Assembly (NCBI RefSeq): GCF_018137985.1
Contig: NZ_CP073084.1
Coordinates: forward strand, 1 to 64,000
DNA from: Streptococcus oriscaviae
GTDB lineage: Bacteria > Bacillota > Bacilli > Lactobacillales > Streptococcaceae
Length of the DNA stretch: 64,000 nt
Direction of reading: 5' to 3'
In this document: positions 46,440 to 55,877 of the stretch, in pieces
Position numbering within the stretch: the first letter of the stretch is position 1
Layout of the letters: every line of letters begins with the position of its first letter
Position numbers and translations under genes: made by a program
The notes under the pieces: generated by a model
What the model was told of the DNA's origin: nothing
The model's database searches: none
Seen by the model: the letters and a program-made list of their open reading frames with translations, nothing else

Positions 46440-46483
46440 AAAACAAAGACCCTATCTGTTTCAGAAGGGTCTCTGTTTGTTTT
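46440..46483. terminator. Bidirectional terminator between the SDR and carboxypeptidase genes
   Basis: AAACAAAGACCCT pairs with AGGGTCTcTGTTTGTTT (a few irregular bases) around a 12-base loop. Confidence 0.8.
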
Positions 46484-46494
46484 GGGAAGGACCT

Positions 46495-49400
46495 TTAGTC
46501 CTCTTTGCGTTTAAGGTTGAACAGGAAGCCGCCGGCAAGGAGGAGGAGGCTACCGATTACCATGCTGATCTTGCTGTCTTGAGCGCCAGTATTTGGTAGG
46601 GTCTTCTTGCTACTTGCTACTTGTTTTCCTTGTCCGGTGTGAGATAGTTGGCTGATGCCAGGGTCGGCAGTTTGACCAGGATCTGGCTGAGGAACGAGGA
46701 CTTCAACCGGTGGCAGTTCTTCCAAACTCGCTAGCTGTGTGCCAAAGAGGGAGTTGGATACCCAACGGAAGAAGTGGACAGGATGTACCTTGTTGGTCGG
46801 ATTTCCTGCGTAAATGAAGAGTGGTTGATCCATATAGTGGCCTGCTATCGCGACGACTTTATTGGCCAATTGGTCGTAACCTGGCCACCAGCCTGCGATA
46901 TAGTAGTCTTGACCGGCGATACGGACTAGGGTACGGAAGCCTTCAGGGATTCCTTCAATCCAGTTACCAGAGTTGGAGTAGAAGAGGCTGTTCATCGCAT
47001 AGCCGCTGGTTAGTGGATCCTTGTCATCCACAATTGCTTTCATCAAGCCTTCAAAATCTCCACCATTTTCAAATTGTTCTGCGTTGAATCCTTTGAGAAT
47101 TCCGAGTGCTTCTAGTCGTTGCATAGCGGCTCCACCGACAACGATGACAGGTTTTTTGCCCAAAATGGTTTCATCAAATTGGTCTGATTCAAGCACGATT
47201 GCGTCTGCTTCATCAGCAGTTGCCACGATTTCAAAGCCCATCCGTTCAAGAGCGAGTGCAGAGTTGGCTAGAATAGCAAAATCTCCTGCCCAACGGTAAT
47301 AGTGAGATGGGGCGTAGACCTTCATCGGTTTTAATTCTTTACCGACTGGTTGCTTGTAGAGCGGTTCTCCATAGAGGGCAAAATCTTTGAGAAGGTGGGC
47401 AAATTGATCGGTTTTCATGATAAATCCATCTTCTGTCAGATAGACTTTTGCTCCGGCCTTAATCGCTTGGTTAATCGCTTGTACTGCGCTTTCAGAGGTG
47501 TTGGCAACGACGTAATATGGAGCTTGGTGATCCACTTCTCTTGTGCGAGGTGCCTGAGTCCAACTTACATCGGCTAGTTTTCCATCGAAGGCCTTGTCAC
47601 TAAAGATTGGCTTAATCTTGAAGCCTTTCATATCAGGGAAGTTTACAACCAATTCTGCATACATGGCACCCCATTTTGATTCGTTGGAGCCAGAGTAGAG
47701 GACATGGTTGGCAAAACCACGTTTGGCTTGTGCCATGTCAACAACCAAGTCACCTTTCTTAAATTCCCCCATATCTTGGGTTAATTCTTTGACGATGACG
47801 CCGTTGCGCTTGAAGTAGTCGATCATCTTGAAGGCTTCGCCTAGGTCGTTGTTCTTATCCAGTGTCATCGGAATGACATAGTAGTCAGGGAAGAATTTCG
47901 GTTGGTCTTTCTTGATACGACCGACCACTTCGCCGCCTGGGCCGACTAGTTCAGCCTCAGCCCGTGGATCTTCCACCTTGTTAACACCACGAGAATAGTA
48001 TTTGAGACGCATTTCCATCAGGGCGTCAGGTTTGCTGGACATATTGCGAATGCCACCCAATACAGCGTAGAAGCCTGCTTTGAAGGATTCTTCGTTTGTT
48101 TCAGGAATTTCAATGGTGTGACCCAAAATGCCGTGGTACATCGCATAAACGGCTGTGTAGCCAGAGAAGGAGTCATCCCAGCCATCTCCCCAGTGAATCT
48201 TAGGAATGGTGTAGCGGGTATACTTGGAATTGGCTACGCCGGTTCGGCCCATTTCATGGGCTTTTTCCAACATCAAGTCAGCCATCAGGTCGTACTCAAA
48301 GTTTGGATCGTGCGGTGGTGTAGCTGGCTCAATCAGGAAGCCTGATACAAATCCGTGAACGTCCAGAACGGAAATCGGATTCCATTTATGGATTTGCGTG
48401 ATGATGGCGCGTGTTTCAGGGTTGACCTGGAAACCAGCATCACGGTTGGGATCAAGTCCGTTGACGAGCGAGCGAAGGTTCAGAACATCTCCATCAGGGT
48501 TTTCAGTGAAGTTGAAGAGGAAGATGAATTTATTCAGCAAATCAGCTACCTTGAGACTGTGGGTAACGGGTTTTCCATCTGCATCTGTTGTGGAGAAATC
48601 AATCGTATCCTTGGTTGCAAAGTCGCGGAAAAGGCTGGTAATAATGTCAATACCTGGTTGCTCATCGGCGTGGGTGTTGTTGATGAGAACTGGTAGTTTG
48701 TAGTCAAAGCTGCCCTCTTTCAACTTGATGAGCATCTCATCAGGTTTGGTCAGCATGAGAGGAGTTGTTTCGGTCAAGTATTTGTCGATGCTGGCTTGAT
48801 CTTTTGCGACAATCCCCATTTTAATGTCACGGTTTTGTGCAGATGTACCAATCACGTCAATGGTTACCTGCCGGTCGGAGGCTGCCATGTTTTTGCTTTC
48901 TTCAATCTCAGCTAGCATTTCTTCGTGGGTGCGGAAGCTAGCATACGGACGGAAATGCAGGGTCTTTTGAATGACAAAACTACCGTCGGCACTGACGCCT
49001 TCCAAGAGGAAGTCCTTCATGTAGTGGCGATAGGTTCTGCGAATGTTGCTAGGAGTACGCTTGCTCAAGTCACTACCAAAGAGGGCCGCCAATTGAATAG
49101 TCATGTGGTAATCACTTCCTGCTTGGCTGGCTTCAACAGTGATGAAAGGTTCTCCAACGAAATCGCCCTGTTGGAGGTCCCAAGTTTTCCACTCTGAAAT
49201 TGGTTTTCCATCAAGGGTCCAGGTGACATTTTCCACGGTCTTACTGCCGACAGAAGCTGTTTCTGATAGAGTAGCAGGCTCTGAGAGGTAGACAGTGGTT
49301 GTTTCCAGTGTGATAGGTTGAGTTGCAAGAGCGGCGCGGACTTCAGCAGTAGGACTGCTTGTTTCTGTTGTAGTAGAGGTAGTTTCTTCTACGGTAGTCG

Positions 49401-49752
49401 TTGCTTCTGATGCAGCAGTGCCAGCCTCAGTAGCGGCAGTTCCTTCACTGCTAGTTTCGACAGGTGGTGTTTCGGTGGTTGTTGCCACAGAACTTGTTCC
49501 TGTATTTTCGGTAGAAGGTGGTGTTGCTTTAGCAGTCGTTGTGTCTGCTGGGCCAGCTTCTGTTGAAGGGGTGGTAGCTGGTGCTTGTTCAGTTGTGACC
49601 GCCGGTTGGGTAAGCTCGGTGGTCACAACAGGTTGCTCCAGACTTTCTGAACTATTGGCTGCCACAGTGGTTTGAGCCAAAGACGCAGCCAAAAGGACTG
49701 TTGAAGCGATTAGCAACCGATTCAACAGCCTACTTTTGTATGAAAGTTTCAT
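46495..49752 (-). CDS. LPXTG-anchored M14 zinc carboxypeptidase
   Basis: A 1085-residue surface protein. Signal peptide residues 1-32 (cleavage near TTVAA); Ser/Thr/Pro-rich stalk about 33-145; catalytic M14 region about 260-600; a large C-terminal part of unknown fold; then a linker, sortase motif LPNTG, hydrophobic helix and KRKED. Zinc ligands are H361 and E364 (NTHADEQPG) and H466 (LDVHGF). N436-R437 (DPNRDAG) fits the substrate-carboxylate site, and E548 (HTIEIPE) fits the catalytic Glu. By family it trims C-terminal residues of host or bacterial peptides outside the cell. Monocistronic, with its own promoter. Confidence 0.9.
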   Translation of the reverse strand: MKLSYKSRLLNRLLIASTVLLAASLAQTTVAANSSESLEQPVVTTELTQPAVTTEQAPATTPSTEAGPADTTTAKATPPSTENTGTSSVATTTETPPVETSSEGTAATEAGTAASEATTTVEETTSTTTETSSPTAEVRAALATQPITLETTTVYLSEPATLSETASVGSKTVENVTWTLDGKPISEWKTWDLQQGDFVGEPFITVEASQAGSDYHMTIQLAALFGSDLSKRTPSNIRRTYRHYMKDFLLEGVSADGSFVIQKTLHFRPYASFRTHEEMLAEIEESKNMAASDRQVTIDVIGTSAQNRDIKMGIVAKDQASIDKYLTETTPLMLTKPDEMLIKLKEGSFDYKLPVLINNTHADEQPGIDIITSLFRDFATKDTIDFSTTDADGKPVTHSLKVADLLNKFIFLFNFTENPDGDVLNLRSLVNGLDPNRDAGFQVNPETRAIITQIHKWNPISVLDVHGFVSGFLIEPATPPHDPNFEYDLMADLMLEKAHEMGRTGVANSKYTRYTIPKIHWGDGWDDSFSGYTAVYAMYHGILGHTIEIPETNEESFKAGFYAVLGGIRNMSSKPDALMEMRLKYYSRGVNKVEDPRAEAELVGPGGEVVGRIKKDQPKFFPDYYVIPMTLDKNNDLGEAFKMIDYFKRNGVIVKELTQDMGEFKKGDLVVDMAQAKRGFANHVLYSGSNESKWGAMYAELVVNFPDMKGFKIKPIFSDKAFDGKLADVSWTQAPRTREVDHQAPYYVVANTSESAVQAINQAIKAGAKVYLTEDGFIMKTDQFAHLLKDFALYGEPLYKQPVGKELKPMKVYAPSHYYRWAGDFAILANSALALERMGFEIVATADEADAIVLESDQFDETILGKKPVIVVGGAAMQRLEALGILKGFNAEQFENGGDFEGLMKAIVDDKDPLTSGYAMNSLFYSNSGNWIEGIPEGFRTLVRIAGQDYYIAGWWPGYDQLANKVVAIAGHYMDQPLFIYAGNPTNKVHPVHFFRWVSNSLFGTQLASLEELPPVEVLVPQPDPGQTADPGISQLSHTGQGKQVASSKKTLPNTGAQDSKISMVIGSLLLLAGGFLFNLKRKED

Positions 49753-49816
49753 ATAACTTCCTCCTTGTTTTTGTTTTTTTTCTGAGTAATAGATTCATCG
49801 GGGGATATATACCATT

Positions 49817-49845
49817 ATTATACAAGAAATGTAAGCGTTTTACAA
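49817..49845 (-). promoter_or_regulatory. Promoter of the carboxypeptidase gene with a near-cre palindrome
   Basis: On the minus strand TTGTAA (49840-49845) and TATAAT (49817-49822), spacer 17 bases. Over the spacer and -35 lies TGTAA-GCGTT-TTACA, a perfect-arm palindrome with a central CG. It resembles a CcpA cre site but has one extra base. The remaining bases to the cls gene hold no gene; TATAAT at 49965-49970 marks the cls promoter. Confidence 0.5.
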
Positions 49846-49999
49846 CATCTAATGAAAATGTTTTTTTATTCTGAAAATTCATGAAACACCTTGAATCCGG
49901 CTTGATATAGCCTTTGTGACAGGAAGATTGCTACTCGCTACTAGGAAATTTACAATCCGTTTGATATAATAGTAAAAATATCTTGTATGAGGAGAAGGT

Positions 50000-51547
50000 A
50001 TGGGAAAATTGTGGAGGCTGATTTACAGTCGTGTCTTTATCGTCTTAACCCTCATGGTTATCACGGTCTTTTCAATCCTTTGGCTGGTGACTTCTGCTGC
50101 AGTATTGATTCCGACCCTCTTGACTATCCTGCAAATTTTTTCAATTCTGGTGGCCATTACGATTATCAACCGCCCCATGAACAGCAGTTTCAAGCTGACC
50201 TGGATTATATTTGTGACGGGTATTCCCATCTTCGGAGCGCTGTTTTACTTCATTTTGCAGTCCAACATTGAAACCAGACGCTATCGGAAAAATTTCCAGC
50301 GGCAGGCCCATATCCTGCGCCAATACGGTCACACTTCTGAAAAGGTGATGAAGGGCTTAGCCAAGGAGGATGAGGAGCAGTTGAAGCTAGCCCACTATAT
50401 GAGTGAATATGTTGGCTACGCCCTTCATTCCAACACGGATGCGACCTATTTTTCATCAGGGGAAGCCAAGTTTCAAGCCTTACTAGAAGAACTGAAAAAG
50501 GCTGAAAAATACATCTTCATGGAATATTTCATTGTTGATTTTGGCTATATGTGGGATGAGATTCTGGCTATTCTCAAAGAGAAGGCCGCTCAAGGTGTAG
50601 AGGTTCGCTTCATGTATGATGGCATGAATTCCCTCAGTACTCTTCCCTATAACTACTACAAGACTCTGCGAAAAGATGGGATTAAGGCCAAGGTTTTTTC
50701 TCAGATTATCCCAGCCTTATCTACTATCCAAAACAACCGAGACCACCGCAAGATTGCTGTTATTGACGGCAAGGTGGCTTTTACAGGTGGGGTCAATATT
50801 GCAGATGAATATATCAATCGTAAGGAGCGTTTCGGTCACTGGAAGGATGCTGCCATCATGGTTAAAGGAGAAGCAGTGGCCAACTTTACCCTGATGTTTC
50901 TTCAGATGTGGAATTTTAATGAAAAGCAGGAAAACGATGACTCCAAATACCTTATCGATCACCGCATGCAGGAAAAAGAAACGATCGATTCAGAAGGTTA
51001 CTTTTTGGCCTATGGTGAAAATCCTTTCGATGGGGACGAAGTAGCCAAGCGCGTCTATCTGGACATGATTCAGTCTGCTAAGGACTATATCTACATCATG
51101 ACACCTTATCTAGTCCTAGATGATGAGATGATTGATAACCTGACCTACGCAGCTAAACGTGGGGTAAGAGTCTGCATCCTCTTGCCGCATATCTACGATA
51201 AGCAGACGGCCTATCTGGCTGGTCGGACGGATTTCGAGGTCTATCTGGAAGCGGGTATTCAGATTTATGAATATACTCCTGGTTTCGTCCACTCCAAGGT
51301 TGTTTTGGTGGATGACAAAAAAGCAACAGTCGGCACGGTCAACATGGATTTCCGCTCCTTCTATCTCAACTTTGAATGCGGTCTATATGTCTACAATCAC
51401 CAGCAAGTGCTGAAAGATATTATGCAGGATTTTCAAGAATCCTTCACCAAATCCCATCGGATTACCTCAGTTGGTTTCCACAAGCATTATCCATGGTACA
51501 AACGACTTGCAGGTTCGATTATGAAGATTATTTCACCTTTGTTATAA
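50000..51547 (+). CDS. cls: Cardiolipin synthase
   Basis: A 515-residue PLD-family protein with two N-terminal membrane helices (FIVLTLMVITVFSILWLV and the next). It has two H-x-K-x4-D sites: RDHRKIAVIDGKVAFTGGVNIADEY and FVHSKVVLVDDKKATVGTVNMDFRSF. It condenses two phosphatidylglycerols into cardiolipin and glycerol at the membrane. Length and layout are those of the Bacillus ClsA group. It is a single-gene unit with a TATAAT promoter and a terminator at 51553-51578. Confidence 0.95.
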   Translation: MGKLWRLIYSRVFIVLTLMVITVFSILWLVTSAAVLIPTLLTILQIFSILVAITIINRPMNSSFKLTWIIFVTGIPIFGALFYFILQSNIETRRYRKNFQRQAHILRQYGHTSEKVMKGLAKEDEEQLKLAHYMSEYVGYALHSNTDATYFSSGEAKFQALLEELKKAEKYIFMEYFIVDFGYMWDEILAILKEKAAQGVEVRFMYDGMNSLSTLPYNYYKTLRKDGIKAKVFSQIIPALSTIQNNRDHRKIAVIDGKVAFTGGVNIADEYINRKERFGHWKDAAIMVKGEAVANFTLMFLQMWNFNEKQENDDSKYLIDHRMQEKETIDSEGYFLAYGENPFDGDEVAKRVYLDMIQSAKDYIYIMTPYLVLDDEMIDNLTYAAKRGVRVCILLPHIYDKQTAYLAGRTDFEVYLEAGIQIYEYTPGFVHSKVVLVDDKKATVGTVNMDFRSFYLNFECGLYVYNHQQVLKDIMQDFQESFTKSHRITSVGFHKHYPWYKRLAGSIMKIISPLL

Positions 51548-51552
51548 GTCAG

Positions 51553-51578
51553 AAAAGGCAGGCTAGCTTGCCTTTTTT
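51553..51578 (+). terminator. Terminator after cls
   Basis: AAAAGGCA / TGCCTTTT around an 8-base loop, followed by TT. Confidence 0.8.
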
Positions 51579-51628
51579 GTGTCATTTCGTGGTATAATAG
51601 TTACTGCACATTTTGAAGGAGTAAACCA

Positions 51629-53848
51629 GTGATTACATCAACCTATGATTGGCAGTTATTGCCCAGTTTTTCCGATCAAGGATTTATCAAATTAGCAAAA
51701 AAAGAAGGACTGGATGAAGCGGCGGCCAAGCTCCTGTACGAACGCGGTATCCAAACAGAAGAAGCACTCCAGCGCTTCTTGTATCCGAGTCTGGAAGATC
51801 TGCATGACCCGTACCTGTTGCATGATATGGACAAGGCAGTGGAGCGGATTCGCCGGGCTATTGAAGACTATGAACAAATCTTAATTTACGGAGACTACGA
51901 TGCTGACGGTATGACCTCGGCATCCATTTTAAAAGAGGCCTTGGAAGAATTGGGAGCAGAAGTTCAAGTCTATCTGCCCAATCGCTTTACGGATGGTTAT
52001 GGGCCAAATCAGTCTGTTTACAAGTATTTTATAGAGAAACAAGGGGTTTCCCTTATTGTGACAGTAGACAATGGAGTAGCAGGTCATGATGCTATTGCCT
52101 ACGCCCAAGAGATGGGTGTGGATGTCCTTGTGACAGATCACCACTCTCTTCCAGATAGCTTACCGCAGGCGTATGCTCTTGTCCATCCGGAACATCCAGA
52201 CAGCCAGTACCCTTTCAAACATCTGGCGGGCTGTGGAGTTGCTTTTAAGCTAGCCTGCGCGCTTTTGGAACATATCCCAGTGGGGATGTTGGATCTGGTT
52301 GCTATCGGAACGATTGCAGACATGGTTAGCCTGACGGATGAAAACAGGGTCATGGTCAAATACGGTCTTTCCCTGCTCAAACAGACGGAGCGAGTAGGCT
52401 TGCAGGAGTTGATGCAATTGGCAAACATAGACTTGGACAGTCTGGATGAAGAGTCTGTTGGTTTTCAGTTGGCACCTCGGCTCAATGCTCTCGGTCGCTT
52501 AGATGATCCAAATCCGGCTGTGGAACTTCTGACTGGTTTTGACGAGGAGGAGGTGCAGAGCATTGCCCTCATGGTGGACGCCAAAAATACAGAGAGGAAG
52601 GAAGTCGTTCAAACGATTTACCAAGAAGCCAAGGAGATGGTTCGGGCGGACTTGCCAATTCAGGTTCTGGCCAAAGAGGGCTGGAATCCTGGTGTACTTG
52701 GAATTGTTGCGGGGCGCTTATTAGAAGAACTGCAACAACCAGTTATCGTCCTGTCTATTGAAGATGGAAAGGCCAAGGGGTCGGCTCGTTCGGTTGAGTC
52801 GGTTGATATTTTTGACGCCCTCAAGGAACATAGGGATCTTTTCATCGCCTTTGGAGGCCATGCGGGCGCAGCTGGTATGACCTTGGAAGCGTCCAAGTTA
52901 GGAAGTTTATCTGATATTTTAGTAGCCTATATTCTGAAAAAAGGGCTGGAAGGTACGGTTAAGCCTCATCTCGTTTTGGATGAGGAGCTGGACTTGGAAG
53001 ACTTGCAACTTGAAACGCTCAAGTCCTTTGAAAAATTAGCGCCCTACGGTATGGATCATAAAAAACCTATTTTTTATGTGCGAAACTTTCAAGTGGAAAC
53101 AACTCGAACCATGGGGCAGGACAATGCACACCTCAAACTACGGATCAAAAAAGGGCAAGCAGTTTTTGATGTTGTGGCCTTTGGGATGGGGCATTTAGCG
53201 TTGGAAATGGCTCAGGTCAAGGGGTTGGAGTTAGCCGTTCGCTTGTCGGTCAACCAGTGGAATGGAAATACCAGCCTACAACTGATGCTGGTTGATGCGC
53301 GAGTAGAAGGAATTCAGCTTTACAATCTCCGTGGGAAACAACACCCTCTTCCTGCTGGTGTTGCAGTGCTTGATTTTGAAGAAGAACTGCCAAATCTAGA
53401 TGCGGAACGGGCTGTTGTAGTAGCCAATCTTCCTGCGCAGATTGACCATTTGAAAGAATTGGTGCAGGCTCATGATTTCCAGGCCATTTACTTCAAAAAC
53501 GAGATAAGCATCCCTTACTATTTGGATGGCTATGGAAGTCGCGAACAATTTGCCAAACTCTACAAAACGATTTATCAGTTCAAAGAATTTGATGTTCGCT
53601 ATAAACTGAAAGAACTGTCCGCCTACCTCAAAATTAACGAACGCCTGTTAATCAAGATGATTCAAATTTTCCAAGAGCTGGACTTTGTGCATATTAAAGA
53701 TGGTGTAATGACGGTGAACCCTCAGGCACAAAAACGTGACATTGCTGAAAGCCGAATTTATCAAGAGCTGAAGGAACTGGTCAAGTTACAGGAATTGATG
53801 GCCTTGGGAACGGTTCAAGAAATCTATGATTGGCTGCAGTCAACATGA
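51629..53848 (+). CDS. recJ: Single-stranded-DNA-specific exonuclease RecJ
   Basis: A 739-residue protein starting at GTG (AAGGAG 9 bases upstream). The DHH domain has ILIYGDYDADGMTSASILKE, VTVDNGVAGHD and VLVTDHHSLPDSLPQA. The DHHA1 domain has FIAFGGHAGAAGMTLEA. An OB fold with PYGMDHKKPIFYVRNF and the Firmicute-specific C-terminal extension (about residues 560-739) follow. It degrades ssDNA 5' to 3' in mismatch and recombinational repair. An extended -10 (TGGTATAAT) lies upstream. In related streptococci apt follows closely; here two extra genes intervene. Confidence 0.95.
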   Translation: MITSTYDWQLLPSFSDQGFIKLAKKEGLDEAAAKLLYERGIQTEEALQRFLYPSLEDLHDPYLLHDMDKAVERIRRAIEDYEQILIYGDYDADGMTSASILKEALEELGAEVQVYLPNRFTDGYGPNQSVYKYFIEKQGVSLIVTVDNGVAGHDAIAYAQEMGVDVLVTDHHSLPDSLPQAYALVHPEHPDSQYPFKHLAGCGVAFKLACALLEHIPVGMLDLVAIGTIADMVSLTDENRVMVKYGLSLLKQTERVGLQELMQLANIDLDSLDEESVGFQLAPRLNALGRLDDPNPAVELLTGFDEEEVQSIALMVDAKNTERKEVVQTIYQEAKEMVRADLPIQVLAKEGWNPGVLGIVAGRLLEELQQPVIVLSIEDGKAKGSARSVESVDIFDALKEHRDLFIAFGGHAGAAGMTLEASKLGSLSDILVAYILKKGLEGTVKPHLVLDEELDLEDLQLETLKSFEKLAPYGMDHKKPIFYVRNFQVETTRTMGQDNAHLKLRIKKGQAVFDVVAFGMGHLALEMAQVKGLELAVRLSVNQWNGNTSLQLMLVDARVEGIQLYNLRGKQHPLPAGVAVLDFEEELPNLDAERAVVVANLPAQIDHLKELVQAHDFQAIYFKNEISIPYYLDGYGSREQFAKLYKTIYQFKEFDVRYKLKELSAYLKINERLLIKMIQIFQELDFVHIKDGVMTVNPQAQKRDIAESRIYQELKELVKLQELMALGTVQEIYDWLQST

Positions 53849-53873
53849 TAAAAGATACTAGGGGAAAAGTAGA

Positions 53874-55166
53874 ATGAAAAAGAAAGGAATAGTAGGAAGC
53901 CTGCTAGTGCTGGGATTGGCGCTAGCTGGCTATTTTGTCTGGTCTTCTGGTCAGACGACAAGTGATTTTCTGTCCGTAGAGCAACATCTAAGCCTTGCGG
54001 AACAGAAAAAAGAGTTTCTTGATAGGCACCGCTCTTTGCTTAGTCAAGAAGACCTAGCGGCAATTGAAGTTTTACTGGAGCGTTCAATTGCAGATTTACA
54101 GCAGGCTGGCTGGTCTGATAGAGCCATAGCAACAGGCTATCTGGGGCAGTTGACACAAGAAAAGGACCTTATCGGTCTTAGCAAACAAGTGGAAGAAACC
54201 TACCAAGCGAGTCAGATATTTGGAAGTGAGGTCTTTCAAGAACTGTGGACGGTTCAAACAGAGAAAGTCTCAGCCAAAGAAGCAAGAAAATTGTTGGAGC
54301 ATAGCTTGAGCTTGATTGGAATGCCAGACGAACTTTCTGGTAGTCCTGAAGAAACGAGAGCTCTTCTTCAGCGATTCGATAAGGAGTTGGCTCCTGATGA
54401 TTATTTCTGGGGCAGTTTTGCACGGCTAGTGCAAAAGGCGTTCCCCAAAGATTCTCTCTCAAAAGCTGACAGCCTTGCCCACAAAGTCCACCAGTTTCGC
54501 TACCTTATCTCCGCTCAGCAGGCGCAGTGGGTTAGAGAACACTATCGCCGAGATGGACAAACAGATCGAGAAGCCTTGGTAGCCTATTTAGCTGGTCAGT
54601 CTAAAAAAGAAGTAGAAAAAGATACGTTTGGTCTAGAAGAATTTGATTATTTTGTTGATTATGATTTAGAAGAGTCCTCGCGTTTGCATAATAAGGCAGC
54701 CAGCTTACGAGGGCAGTCAGGGTCGGTTGTCATGCTCTATCCAGACTTTGAACCGCTGGTCAACATCAAAATTGTACTGAGTTTTCACACGGAGTTTATC
54801 TTATCCAGCACCGGTCGCTTTGCCAATGAGTTGGATCCTGAAGGGTTGGATGAAAACGGGGTAGTCAATGGAGCGTCCTTTAACTACGCGAATAAAAACG
54901 ATACCCTACACCGAACTCTTGACATCAAACCAGTTAAAAACCATGACCCAAGTTATCGGAAAGAATGGACCAAGACAGATTTTTTTGCTTATCAAGCGCC
55001 AAATAATCTGAGTTTTAGTTTCCAGCCATCCAAGAAAGAAAGTTGGGTTAGCTCTTATTTTAACAAGGAAGGAATTTATTCTATCAATGGCAAGAGTTCC
55101 TCGGAGCGGATAAGAGAAGAAATCGAAAAGCTGAAAACAGCGATTAAGGAGGCTGCAGATGACTAA
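53874..55166 (+). CDS. Membrane-anchored protein of unknown function
   Basis: A 430-residue protein with a basic N-terminus and one hydrophobic segment (IVGSLLVLGLALAGYFVW), so probably anchored with the rest outside. There is no lipobox Cys or LPXTG. The outer part is helical and charged (residues 35-280), then a more beta-like region (VVMLYPDFEPLVNIKIVLSF, FILSSTGRFANELDPEGLDE, FNYANKNDTLHRTL). It may belong to a streptococcal DUF family such as DUF3114, but I cannot confirm this. It overlaps the next gene by 8 bases, and the pair sits between recJ and apt. Confidence 0.75.
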   Translation: MKKKGIVGSLLVLGLALAGYFVWSSGQTTSDFLSVEQHLSLAEQKKEFLDRHRSLLSQEDLAAIEVLLERSIADLQQAGWSDRAIATGYLGQLTQEKDLIGLSKQVEETYQASQIFGSEVFQELWTVQTEKVSAKEARKLLEHSLSLIGMPDELSGSPEETRALLQRFDKELAPDDYFWGSFARLVQKAFPKDSLSKADSLAHKVHQFRYLISAQQAQWVREHYRRDGQTDREALVAYLAGQSKKEVEKDTFGLEEFDYFVDYDLEESSRLHNKAASLRGQSGSVVMLYPDFEPLVNIKIVLSFHTEFILSSTGRFANELDPEGLDENGVVNGASFNYANKNDTLHRTLDIKPVKNHDPSYRKEWTKTDFFAYQAPNNLSFSFQPSKKESWVSSYFNKEGIYSINGKSSSERIREEIEKLKTAIKEAADD

Positions 55167-55809
55167 GAAAAAAATGCTTCTCACCATCGTTGCGATACTG
55201 TCATTATCCGTTTGCGGCCTGTTTGCTTACACTCATCTTTATCCTGAGGAAACCTATCAATTTTTGACCGAGTTGATCCAAGGTTTGGCTGGTCATCCTG
55301 CAGAGAAGGTACAGGCTGGAAATACTTACCTTATCAATGACAGAAACTTCAAATTTATAGATGACAAGCATTTCTTTTATTTGATTGACAATAGTGACTA
55401 TCAGTCTGAAAAAGAATTGGAAGACTACCGCAAAGAGATGGAAAACGAGGATATCTATCCCCACATTCTCCTAGTAGAAGGGGAATACCAACGCAAGGGC
55501 GACGATGTGTTTCTAAAGGAAACACGAGGCTTGCTGATGACGTTTGATAGCGTAGCAGCCGCAACTAAAAAAACGTACACTTCCTTGAAACCACTGGTTT
55601 ATGTCGATACCGGCTATAATTCCCAGCCGCAGCTTGTCAAAACAGATAAAGCCTATCAGTTTCAATTGCATGTTTTTCTTGCAAAAGAGGATGGAACCTT
55701 CGAGAAAACCGCCAATCTGGCAAGCTACCCAGTTTATGAAGCTCCTGAAAATCTGCCAGATGGCATTGACCAATTTTTAAAAGATTATCAGGAGCAGTTA
55801 AACAAGTAA
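55159..55809 (+). CDS. Secreted or membrane-anchored protein of unknown function
   Basis: A 216-residue protein with an N-terminal signal-anchor (MLLTIVAILSLSVCGLFAYT). The LSVCG stretch only loosely resembles a lipobox (L-S-V-C), so lipidation is possible but uncertain. The outer domain is mostly beta/loop (NTYLINDRNFKFIDDKHFFY, YPHILLVEGEYQRKGDD, LVKTDKAYQFQLHVFLAKED). No family recognised. AAGGAGG, 8 bases before the ATG and inside the end of the preceding gene, shows tight coupling, so the two products probably act together at the cell surface. Confidence 0.75.
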   Translation: MTKKKMLLTIVAILSLSVCGLFAYTHLYPEETYQFLTELIQGLAGHPAEKVQAGNTYLINDRNFKFIDDKHFFYLIDNSDYQSEKELEDYRKEMENEDIYPHILLVEGEYQRKGDDVFLKETRGLLMTFDSVAAATKKTYTSLKPLVYVDTGYNSQPQLVKTDKAYQFQLHVFLAKEDGTFEKTANLASYPVYEAPENLPDGIDQFLKDYQEQLNK

Positions 55810-55815
55810 TCCCAA

Positions 55816-55844
55816 TTTACTAACTAGAAAATTCATGGTATAAT
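55816..55844 (+). promoter_or_regulatory. apt promoter
   Basis: TTTACT (55816-55821) and TATAAT (55839-55844), spacer 17 bases, so apt is transcribed independently of the two upstream genes. Confidence 0.75.
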
Positions 55845-55877
55845 GAAGGGTACGAAAATTTTATAAAGGATAAAACA

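Noticed and set aside
49865..49879. CodY-like box (TTTATTCTGAAAATT) between the carboxypeptidase and cls genes
   Set aside because: Three mismatches to AATTTTCWGAAAATT in AT-rich DNA and not well placed relative to either promoter; chance is likely.
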